From Actinomycetota bacterium (GTDB lineage: Bacteria; Actinomycetota; Actinomycetes; Actinomycetales; Microbacteriaceae), in assembly GCA_018268455.1 (NCBI GenBank), contig JAFDWM010000004.1, positions 1 through 62,243 on the forward strand: a stretch of 62,243 nucleotides of DNA, in the 5' to 3' direction. The notes under the pieces were generated by a model. That model saw nothing but the letters and a program-made list of their open reading frames with translations, was not told the DNA's origin and did not search any database. Shown here piece after piece: positions 27,837-37,000 of the stretch. A program made the position numbers and the translations under genes. The stretch's first letter is position 1. Each line of letters begins with the position of its first letter.

Positions 27837-29161
27837 GCCGGATCCGGATGACAGCGGCGCACGGTTCGAGAGGAACGGCATCGCGATGGCGGGCCGCCGT
27901 CGCGATGCTGCTTCTCGCGCTCGTCGCCCCGCTGACGATCGGGGCGACGCCCTCACCCGCGCCGTCGCCCGATGCGGAGCGCACCGCCGAGTACTGGATC
28001 GAGAGCGCCCACGTCGACACGGCCTGGAAGACCACCCGCGGCGCCGGCGTGACGATCGCGATCATCGACACCGGCGTCGCGAAGGGGCCGGCCTCGCTGG
28101 ACGCCGCGGTCGTCGACGGCACGGACGAGTCCGGCATCGGCACCGACGACGGACGCACCCCGCTCGGGCCGGTGGATCCCGATCACGGCTCCCGGGTCGC
28201 CTCGCTGGCCGCCGGACGCGCGAAGGCCGACGGCACGGGCATGATCGGCGTCGCGCCCGAGGCCAAGGTGCTCTCCGTCTCGCTCGGCTTCGGCACCACG
28301 GCGCCGGTGCCGTTCGCGAAGCAGGTCGCCGACGGCATCGTCTGGGCCGTCGACCACGGAGCGAACGTCATCAACCTGTCGTTCACGACGAACACGCTGG
28401 ACTGGGACCCCAGCTGGGATGACGCCTTCCTGTACGCGTTCCAGCACGACGTGGTCGTGGTCGTCGCCGCCGGCAACCGCGGCAGCGGCACGGCCACCGT
28501 CGGCGCCCCCGCGACCATTCCGGGGGTGCTCGCGGTCGGTGGCGTGGATCAGAACGGCGTCGCCAGCCGCGCCGCCTCCACACAGGGCATCTCGATCGCC
28601 GTCTCCGCCCCCAGCGAGGCGCTGCTCGGCGTGGAGGCGGACGGATCCGTGGTGTCCTGGAACGGCACCAGCGGGGCCGCCCCGATCGTCGCGGGCGTCG
28701 TCGCCCTCGTGCGTGCCGCGCATCCGGAGCTGGACGCCGACAACGTGATCAACCGCATCATCCAGACGGCCCGCCCGGCGCCCCAGGCCACAGGCCACCC
28801 GGACCCGCTGTACGGTTATGGCCTCGTCGACGCGGCCGCGGCCGTCTCCGCCGCGGTGCCGTCGGTGGATCAGAACCCGCTCGGCGACCTCTCCGAATGG
28901 ATCAGGGTGCATCGTCGCGCACAGGCGCCGCAGGCGCAGGCTCCCACCAGCACCCCGGTCGCGATCCCGCCGCTTCCGCGTGCCGACACCCCCGCGCAGC
29001 CGGGATCCCCGCTCATTCCCAGTGCCGATTCCCTGCTGTACGGCACCCTGCCGCTCGCGGCACTCACAGTGCCTGGTATCCTGATAGCGCTTGGCGTCAC
29101 CGCAGCTGCCCGGCGCATTCGTTCGGCGCGCCCGTCTGCACGCCAAAATCCCGATGACTGA
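27833..29161 (+). CDS. Membrane-anchored subtilisin-like serine protease (S8)
   Basis: The product has 442 residues. A signal peptide (basic start, hydrophobic AVAMLLLALVAPLTIGA, cut near residue 38) is followed by an S8 domain with D79 (IAIIDTG), H118 (DPDHGSRVA), oxyanion N215 (AAGNRGSG) and S280 (NGTSGAAP), all intact. A Pro/Ala-rich stalk (about 370-400) leads to one C-terminal membrane span (about 405-427) and a basic cytoplasmic tail. This layout is that of mycosins of type VII secretion, but no ESX genes are near, so it may be a general surface protease. I chose the GTG at 27833 because it forms a GTGA overlap with DUF501; an ATG five codons later is nearly as good. Confidence 0.9.
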   Translation: MSRIRMTAAHGSRGTASRWRAAVAMLLLALVAPLTIGATPSPAPSPDAERTAEYWIESAHVDTAWKTTRGAGVTIAIIDTGVAKGPASLDAAVVDGTDESGIGTDDGRTPLGPVDPDHGSRVASLAAGRAKADGTGMIGVAPEAKVLSVSLGFGTTAPVPFAKQVADGIVWAVDHGANVINLSFTTNTLDWDPSWDDAFLYAFQHDVVVVVAAGNRGSGTATVGAPATIPGVLAVGGVDQNGVASRAASTQGISIAVSAPSEALLGVEADGSVVSWNGTSGAAPIVAGVVALVRAAHPELDADNVINRIIQTARPAPQATGHPDPLYGYGLVDAAAAVSAAVPSVDQNPLGDLSEWIRVHRRAQAPQAQAPTSTPVAIPPLPRADTPAQPGSPLIPSADSLLYGTLPLAALTVPGILIALGVTAAARRIRSARPSARQNPDD

Positions 29162-29173
29162 GGAGTAGCCTCC

Positions 29174-30589
29174 GTGACTGAGAGCACTGTGGCCAAGAGC
29201 CCTGCTGTGCCCAAGATCCTGATCGTCGGCGGAGGGTACGCCGGCTTCTACACCGCGTGGAAGCTCGAGAAGCATCTCCGCAGGGGCGAGGCCGAGGTCA
29301 CCATGGTCGACCCGCTGCCGTACATGACGTACCAGCCGTTCCTGCCCGAGGTCGCCGCGGGCTCCATCGAGGCCCGCCACGCGGTGGTCGCGCACCGTCG
29401 TCACCTGAAGCGCACCAACGTGGTCACCGCCAAGGTCACCGGCATCAACCACGCTCAGAAGGTCGCCACGATCACCCCCGAGCTGGGAGAGCCCTACGAG
29501 TTCGCGTACGACCAGATCGTCGTGACCGCCGGAGCCGTCTCCCGCACCTTCCCGATCCCCGGCATCGCCGACAACGCGATCGGCCTGAAGACGATCGAGG
29601 AGGCCGTCGCCGTGCGCGACAAGCTGCTCTCGAACTTCGACAAAGCGGCCTCCATCCCGGCCGGCCCCGAGCGTGACCGTCTGCTGAGCGTGGTGGTCGT
29701 CGGCGGCGGCTTCGCCGGCATCGAGGTGTTCGCCGAGCTGCGCTCGCTCGCCTCCGCGCTGGTCTCCAAGTATCCGCAGCTCTCGTTCGACGACACTCAT
29801 TTCCACCTCATCGAGGCGATGGGTCGCATCATGCCCGAGGTCTCGCTGAAGACGAGCGAGTGGGTGCTCAAGGACCTCGCGAAGCGCGGCGCGAACGTGC
29901 ACCTGGACACTCAGGTCACCGGCGCGGTCGACGGCAACGTGCAGCTCTCCACCGGCGAAGTCATCCCGACCGACCTCATCGTGTGGACCGCGGGCGTCAT
30001 GGCCAACCCGACCGTCGTGCGCGGCGGCGACCTCCCGGTCGAGGAGCGCGGCCGCATCCGCACCCGCGCCGACCTGCGCGTCGGCACCGCCGACGAGATC
30101 GTCGAGGGCGCCTGGGCTGCCGGCGACGTCTCGGCCGTCCCCGACCTCACCGGCGGCGGCGTCGGCGGCATGTGCGTGCCGAACGCCCAGCACGCGGTGC
30201 GTCAGGCGAAGCTGCTCGCGAAGAACCTGGTCGCGGTGCTGCGCGGGGAGACCCCGAAGGACTACTTCCACAAGAACCTCGGCGCGGTGGCCGGCCTCGG
30301 CCTCTACAACGGCGTGTTCCAGTCCGGCGGACTCGCGCTCAAGGGGCTCCTCGCCTGGGTCGCACACCGCGGCTACCACGGCCTGGCGATGCCGTCGTGG
30401 GAGCGCAAGTGGCGCGTGCTGTGGGGCTGGTGGAACAACCTGTGGCTCGGTCGCGACTTCGTCAACCTCGAGTCGGTGCAGAACCCGCGCTACGTCTTCG
30501 AGGAGTTCGCCGCGCGTCCGCGTCCGGCGGCCGATGCCGCCCCGGCCAAGGTCGAGAAGCCCAAAGAGCCGGTCGGCGCCGCCAAGTAG
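29174..30589 (+). CDS. ndh: Type II NADH dehydrogenase (FAD-dependent NAD(P)/FAD oxidoreductase)
   Basis: The product has 471 residues. It has two dinucleotide-binding folds, KILIVGGGYAGFYTAW near residue 14 (FAD) and VVVVGGGFAGIEVFAEL near residue 175 (NADH), the NDH-2 stretch PYMTYQPFLPEVAAG, and AWAAGDVSAVPD with a quinone-side QHAVRQAK motif near residue 335. A C-terminal amphipathic region rich in Trp and basic residues (WERKWRVLWGWWNNLWLGRD) is the likely membrane anchor, and an Ala/Pro/Lys tail ends the protein. NDH-2 passes electrons from NADH to menaquinone without pumping protons. The GTG has GAGGAG upstream, 12 bases after the S8 stop. An 18-bp terminator follows. Confidence 0.92.
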   Translation: MTESTVAKSPAVPKILIVGGGYAGFYTAWKLEKHLRRGEAEVTMVDPLPYMTYQPFLPEVAAGSIEARHAVVAHRRHLKRTNVVTAKVTGINHAQKVATITPELGEPYEFAYDQIVVTAGAVSRTFPIPGIADNAIGLKTIEEAVAVRDKLLSNFDKAASIPAGPERDRLLSVVVVGGGFAGIEVFAELRSLASALVSKYPQLSFDDTHFHLIEAMGRIMPEVSLKTSEWVLKDLAKRGANVHLDTQVTGAVDGNVQLSTGEVIPTDLIVWTAGVMANPTVVRGGDLPVEERGRIRTRADLRVGTADEIVEGAWAAGDVSAVPDLTGGGVGGMCVPNAQHAVRQAKLLAKNLVAVLRGETPKDYFHKNLGAVAGLGLYNGVFQSGGLALKGLLAWVAHRGYHGLAMPSWERKWRVLWGWWNNLWLGRDFVNLESVQNPRYVFEEFAARPRPAADAAPAKVEKPKEPVGAAK

Positions 30590-30607
30590 GCACAGACCAC
30601 TCTCGGT

Positions 30608-30650
30608 CGGAACGCCCTCGGATCCTCACAGTGGATCCGAGGGCGTTCCG
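30608..30650 (+). terminator. Strong terminator hairpin after ndh
   Basis: A perfect 18-bp stem (30608-30625 with 30633-30650) closes a 7-base loop. It lies 18 bases after the ndh stop and insulates the giant gene from the housekeeping genes upstream. Confidence 0.85.
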
Positions 30651-30730
30651 CATCTGCCGAGGCGGTGCTCCAGAGGATCTCCCGGGAAACGCCGCCGGAC
30701 CTGGGTGTATGTCGTCGGCGGCATGCGTGC

Positions 30731-30778
30731 GATTCCCGCGCCGGACGCGGGAATCGACCACACTCCGGGCTTTCCGGA
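30731..30778. promoter_or_regulatory. Two inverted repeats upstream of the giant gene's promoter
   Basis: GATTCCCGCG (30731-30740) and CGCGGGAATC (30746-30755) form a perfect 10-bp palindrome with a 5-base centre. TCCGG (30764-30768) and CCGGA (30774-30778) form a second one. They lie 10-57 bases before the candidate -35 box, where an activator or repressor could bind. Confidence 0.5.
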
Positions 30779-30787
30779 ATTTGGGGA

Positions 30788-30817
30788 TTGACGCAGGCGC
30801 CTCAGAGCGAGTAGCAC
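30788..30817 (+). promoter_or_regulatory. Candidate promoter of the giant gene
   Basis: TTGACG (30788-30793) and TAGCAC (30812-30817) are separated by 18 bases. The start would be near 30824, giving a leader of about 73 bases. The -10 box is a partial match. Confidence 0.4.
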
Positions 30818-30896
30818 TGATCTCGGTATCCGCGTGGGGGAGCGCGCCTACCAGTTCTGCGGAGCTGTGCGTTCTCTGGGGCTGGAGGTCTTGGTG

Positions 30897-31031
30897 GTGA
30901 CCGGGACGGATGACATGGGGCGGCGCGCGCCGGATCTTCGGATCGCGCGCAGCCGGCGCACACGCGCCGTGGCGCTGGTCGCCGCGTTCGCGACCGCGCT
31001 CGTCATGTCGTTCCCGGCGAGCGCCTCGGCC
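30897..31031 (+). other. Signal peptide of the giant protein
   Basis: A basic n-region (RIARSRRTR), a hydrophobic core (AVALVAAFATALVMSF) and A-S-A before the cut give a clear secretion signal. A twin-arginine is present (SRRTR) but the usual F-L-K after it is not, so Sec export is more likely than Tat. Confidence 0.85.
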
Positions 31032-34000
31032 GTTCCGTCGGTCTCCGCACCCGTCTCCGTCCCGTCCCGACCGGCACCCGCGATGACGAACCCGGCCGCG
31101 GACGCCGCGAACAGCACGGCGCGGCTCGAAGGGCTCATCGCACAGCAGCAGTTCGCCGCATACGCCCCGGCTCTTGCCGCCTACCTCGCGGAGAAGGCCG
31201 CGTACGAGTCCGCGCTGCAGCAGGCGCAGGCAGCGCAGGTGGACTCCGCACGGCAGCAGACGCAGGTGGACACAGCGAGTCAGGTCACCGCGGCCCCGGA
31301 CGCCGGGCCGGCACCATCCGACGTCGTCGAGGTGCCAACCAGCGAACCGGGCACGACGATCACGGTGACTCCCACCGCATCACCGGTGCCGACCGATCCC
31401 GCGCCCGCCAGCCAGAGCTCGCAGATGCAGTGCGTGCGCAGCGCCGACGGCAATTCCGTCACGTGCAGCTCGGGAACGCCCGCGACCGGATCCGCCGGAA
31501 CCGGAACGAGCGGCACCGGATCCACGGGCACAGGATCCACGAACCAGGGTTCCACGGACACGAGTTCGACGGACACGGGTGCGACCGGCACGGGATCCAC
31601 GGACACCTCGACGGGATCCACGGGAACGGGACCCGCCGACACCGCGAGCCCGGCCCCGGATCCGTCACCGACGCCGATCACGGCGGACTCGGAGCCTGAG
31701 ACGCCGGTCGACGCCTCCGCCGTTCTCACCCAGGGTCAGCTCGACGCGGCTGTCGGCCAGGCGCAGGCCGAATGGCAGTCCGTCGACCCGGACGCGGACT
31801 TCTCCGGGTTCAGCGCGAGCATCGGCGATCTCGGCTCCGGCTGGCTCGGCAGCGAGGACTCCGGATCCGTCGTCATCGATGCGCACGCCGGAGGATGGGG
31901 CTGGGACGTCACGTTCCCGGGCGACGGCGCCCCGCACATGGACCTGCTCACGGTCGTGCGGCACGAACTGGGCCACGTGCTCGGCCTCGGGCACACGCCG
32001 GGCACGGTGATGACCCCCTCGCTCTCCGCCGGCGAGAGCTACGGCGTCGACGGATCGCTGCTGCCGACCCCGGCTCCCGAACCGGACCCGGCTCCCGCTC
32101 CGGAACCGGACCCGGCTCCCGCTCCCGAACCCGCCGCCGATCCGGCACCCGTCGCCGATCCGGCTCCCGCCGCCGACCCGGCTCCCGCCGCCGACCCGGC
32201 TCCCGCTGCCGACCCGGCCGCTGTTGACCCGGCCCCTGCCGCTGATCCGGCTCCCGCCGCTGCACCTGCACCCGCTCCGTCCGCCGACACGGCATCCGCG
32301 CCGGCCGGCACGTCCACGGCGACGTCCGCGGCCGCCGCATCCGTGACCGTCCCGGTGGCGTCCACGACCGCCGGCGCGAGCACAGCGTCCGCGACGGCGG
32401 GTCCTGCCGCGACGGCGACCGCCTCGTCGGCCCCGGTCACCGGGTCCGCGCTCTGGAGCGTGCAGCTGCCCTCCGGAACCGGCACCCTCGCGTTCCACGC
32501 CGACGGGACCGTCACCTTCAGCACGGCGGGGGGCACGATCTCGACGCCCTACGCCGGTCTCACCGAGATCGACGTGCAGGGCGGGCACGACGACACGCTT
32601 GTCGTCGACCGCGGCGTCGTCGATCCCGCAGTCACCATCCGGTTCGACGGCGGAGACGGCTTCAACACCCTGAACTTCGCCGGTGTCGCCGCGAGCACGC
32701 TGTCCCGGCCCGTTGACGCACACTCGGGCACGGTGGTGCTCGATCGCACCACGGTGACCTACTCGCGCATCGCGCCGATGAGCATGAACACCTCGACCGA
32801 CGTCGCGTTCGACCTGGGCGGCGCGGACGCGACCTGCACCCTGTCGCCGTCGGCGACGGCCGGCAGCATGAACATGAACTGCCCCGGAGCCGCGGAGGTC
32901 ACCGACTTCGTCATCCCGACGAACTCGCTGACGATCACCGGCACCGGCAACGACATCCTGCATCTGCAGGGTGCCCTGAACCTGGCCGCGGCCAACCTGA
33001 CGGTCGTGTTCCGCCAGATCCTGTTCGACAGCGGCATGTCCCTCACCGCCGGCGACGTGTCGCTGACGGCGACGCAGACCGTCACCGGAGGGCTCTCGAA
33101 CGCGCTCTCCTGCCTGGTGAATGCGACCCTCGCCACGCACTGCGCGGACACGTCGATCGGCTTCACGAACGCGGCCGTCACGGCGAACAGCCTCACCGCG
33201 ACGGCCAGCTCCACGGTCACCCCCGATTCGTTCTACGGGATCATCGTGAGCGACCATGCGGCCGTCACCGTGCAGGGCGGGTCGATCCACACCGCGGGAG
33301 CGCTGTCCCTGTCGGCGACGGCGACCGTGCCCACCTTCACAGCGCACGAGAAGTACACCGACAACCTGCTCCTCGATGCGGGTGCGACGGTCTCGGTGGG
33401 CGGATCCGCACAGCTCAGCAGCGGCTCGACCGCCACATTCACCACGACCTCCGACGTGCACGGTACGGCGAACCCGCAGGTCGACAGCGGCAAGAGCGAG
33501 GGCAGTGCGGGCGGCGACGGCAGCACGGCCCAGCAGGACGCGGCCGTCGCGACGGTGACCGTCTTCAGCAATGCGACGACCACCCTGACCGGCACAGCGA
33601 CCCTGACCGCCGCCGGCGAAGCCGCGTTGCACGCGAACAACCACGTGAACGTCATCGCCACGGGCGATGCCACTCCGGCGAACAGCGGCGCAGGCATCGC
33701 CGTGATCATCGTCTCCCAGAACACGACCGCCTCGATCGACTCGACCTCGAGCACAGCGATCACCGCGGGCGGACTGACCGTCGCCGCAGACAGCGACAAC
33801 ACCGCCACCGCCACCGCGCAGACCAGCCCGAAGGGCTCCACCGGCAACGACAAGGGCGTCAACGACCCGAGCCGTGCGAACGGCCAGGCGCAGTCCGCCG
33901 ACGGCCCCGCGGGCGGCACGAGCGGCAGCAGCACCGGCATCGCCGGCGCGCTCGGCGTCGTCGCGCTCACGGGTGGCACGCATGCCTTCATCGCCCCGAC

Positions 34001-37000
34001 CGCGGGCGCCCTCGTGATCACGACGACCGGCGGCACGCAGACCGTGCACGCCGCGGCGAAGAACGCGGACGCCGCATCGGCCTCCGGCGGGAGCGCGGAC
34101 GGATCCGGCGGCATCGGCATCGGCATCGCCGTCGACGTGGCGACGTTCACGACCGAGGCCTACCTCGGCGGCGATGCGACCCTGAACGCCTCCGGGGTCA
34201 CGGTGGAGGCGGTCGCCCCCGGACAGTCGCAGTACTCCGCGAGCGCGCAGTCCGGCGCTGCCGGCAGCGGCTCGGTCGGTGTCGCCGGTTCGCTCGCGGT
34301 CAACGTCGCGATCCTGAAGACCCTCGCCGAGGTGCGCGGCACTCCGACCGTCAACGCGGATCTCACCCTGACCGGTGGCTCGAACGTGCAGGATCGCACG
34401 GACGCGACCTCGAAGAAGGACGGCACCGGCAAGTCCATCGGCGTCGGAGCCTCGATCTCGATCGACATCGTCGACAACTCCACGAATGCGGGAGTCACGA
34501 GCGGCGCGACACTCGCCGGCGTCCATGCCCTGAAGCTGAACGCCGCGGGCGCGAGCGACAGCGGCACGACGGCGAAGAGCGGAGCCAAGGGCGGTGGCAG
34601 CCTCACGTTCACCGCGGTGGTCGCCCTCAACGTCGACAACGTCTCCACCTCGGCCGGCATCGCCGACGGCGCCACCCTGCACACGACGGGTGGGATCGTC
34701 GCGCACGCGAGCCAGACCGCGAAGGCCGTGACCACGGCCACCGGCGCCACCGACGGCGGCGACCTCGCCATCGGCGCATCGTTCGCCATGACTCTGGCCA
34801 AGCACCGCGTCGACTCCTCCCTCGCCCGCACGCTCGTCGCCGGCAGCGGTGACGTGAGCTTCGCGGCCGACGGCGCGAGCGACACCGACACCGAGGCCAC
34901 TGCGAGCGTCGCGGGCGCGAAGGGCGAGAAGTCCGCGAGCGATCCGAACGGCGACGAGACCACGGTGAACGACAAGGGTGACAGCCAGGCCGGCTTCGCC
35001 AACGGGCGTTCGACGGCCAACGGCGGCACGGGCAGCCGCTCGAAGACCCCCGGGGCGAAGTCCGGCGACGGCGCCGGCGGCGGTGGAGGCACGTCGATCA
35101 CCGTGGCCGCCGCCATCGCCTTCAACATCGTCGACTCCACATCGACGGCAGAGCTCGCAGACGGCCGGTCCGTCACCGCCTCGAACGGACAGGTGACCCT
35201 GGCGACCACGAATACCACGCACGCCAAGGCCGTCGCGACAGGGACGGCGAGCACCGGGTCGTCCCTCACGATCGGCGCCGCCGTCGCCGTCAACCTCGTG
35301 AACATCACGAACCAGGCGTCGGTCGGCGTCGGCAGCACGGCCACTGCGCTGCATGGTCTGACACTCACCGCACGCATGAACACCGTCCCCGACGGCACGC
35401 ACACCATCGACGCCGAGGCCACGGCCGGCGCCTCCAGCTCCGATGGCACACTCGGCCTCGCCGGAGCCTTCGCGATGAACCTGCTCAACGAGAAGACCGC
35501 CGCCGTGGTGCTGGCATCGCCGGTCGGCGGCGGGGGAGTGATCATCACCGGTGTCGGCGATGTGACGATGACGGGCGTGTCCTCCGGCACCAGCACGACG
35601 AAGGCGGCGGCCGCGCAGTCCGGCGGCGCCACCGTCGGTATCGGCGCATCCGTCGCGCTCAACCTCGTCAACAACGACGTCTTCACCGGCTTCGACCTGA
35701 ACAGCTCGGCGGCCAACGGGCCACCGGTCACAGGAGCACGCAACATCACGCTGAACTCGACCAACGCCGATGCGCTGACGAACGAGACCGATGCGGGTGG
35801 CAAGGGCGGCAAGGTGACCGTCACCCCCTCCGTCGCGGTATCGATCGCGAACGAATCGTCTCAGGCGGCCCTGGGTGCCGGCCCGATCGTGCAGACGACC
35901 GGTGCGGTCTCGGTGACCGCCGCCCTCACGGGCGCCGTCGACACCACGGCCAAGGGCGACACCACCGTGGGCTCGACCGCCGGAATCGGGCTGTCGCTGG
36001 CCCTCGCCGTGGTCAACCACACCGTCGATGCGCACACCGACCGCAGCCTGAACGCCGGCGGCGCGATCACCCTCTCCGCGACCGGCAGCTCGCAGACCAC
36101 CAGCGAGGCGGAGGCCGCCGCGAGCGGCGCCTCGGACGACGGGCAGGACACCAACAGCAAGGCCGACGACAACCTCGGCAACGCGAACAAGACGCAGAAG
36201 GACAACAACGCCGCAGGCAAGGACTCCGGGAAGACCTCGACGCCGAAGACCGGCACCGCGGACGGCCAGGACAACAACGGCGGATCGAGTTCGCCGTCCC
36301 TGTCGGTGGCCGCGGCCCTCGCGATCAACATCGTCACCACCGTCAGCACCGCGACCGTCGCCGACTTCCTGACCCTCACCGCCGCCGGGGTGCTCACCCT
36401 CACGAGTTCGGCGCACACCGACTCCTCCGCACACGGCAAGGGCGACACCACGGCGAAGGCCGCGGTCGGCGTCGGGGCCGGCGTCGGGGTGAACTCCGTC
36501 GACATCACCAACCGCGCCAGCACCGGCGACTCGACCGTGGTCGCCACGGGCCTCGACGCAGAAGCCCGCATGACCGACATCGCGGATCCGGCGGGCCACG
36601 ACGTGCTGCGGCACTGGAACGGCACCTCGTGGGACATCATCGACCGCGGCAAGGAGCTGTCCGGTCCGTACGCGGGGGAGTATTTCCGGCTCACCGCCGA
36701 CGACGGCTCGAACGGCAAGGGCGTCTATCAGTACTCCGCCGGAGGCAGCTGGGGCAGCGCCGTGGTCGCCGGCGTCGTGCCGGAGCAGGGCGCGCTCGAC
36801 GACTGCGCGCACGCCGCGAACCCGGCCTTCTGCGTCCTGACCGTGCCGCATGCCGGGCACCCGCAGGGCAGCCTGTACCGCTGGGACGGCTCCGCCTGGC
36901 AGTATGCCGGCGGTCAATCGGGCGAGAAGCTGCCGACCGGGGGGCCCAAGGACAAGGACTACTACCAGCTCACCGCCGACGACGGACTCGGCCACAGCGC

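Larger units (their letters stand above)
30590..30896. other. Non-coding leader region before the giant gene
   Basis: About 300 bases without a recognisable gene. From left to right it holds the ndh terminator (30608-30650), about 80 bases with nothing I recognise, two inverted repeats (30731-30778), a candidate promoter (30788-30817) and a leader of about 70 bases ending in GGAGG (30884-30888). No known riboswitch motif was recognised. Confidence 0.7.

Noticed and set aside
27833-29161. Part of an ESX/type VII secretion locus, from the mycosin-like layout of the S8 protease
   Set aside because: No EccB/C/D/E, WXG100 or related gene occurs in the window. The protease sits in the usual eno-divIC-DUF501 neighbourhood.
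30834-30896. An earlier GTG start for the giant protein at 30834
   Set aside because: It would add 21 residues before the signal peptide and has no ribosome site at a useful distance. The GTG at 30897 has GGAGG eight bases upstream.
30651-30896. A c-di-AMP, c-di-GMP or other riboswitch before the giant gene
   Set aside because: Hairpins are present but I could not match the conserved bases of any riboswitch class I know, and the candidate promoter would lie downstream of them.
32061-32290. CRISPR-like or tandem DNA repeat array
   Set aside because: The periodicity is the codon pattern of a Pro-Ala linker inside the giant gene; there are no spacers.
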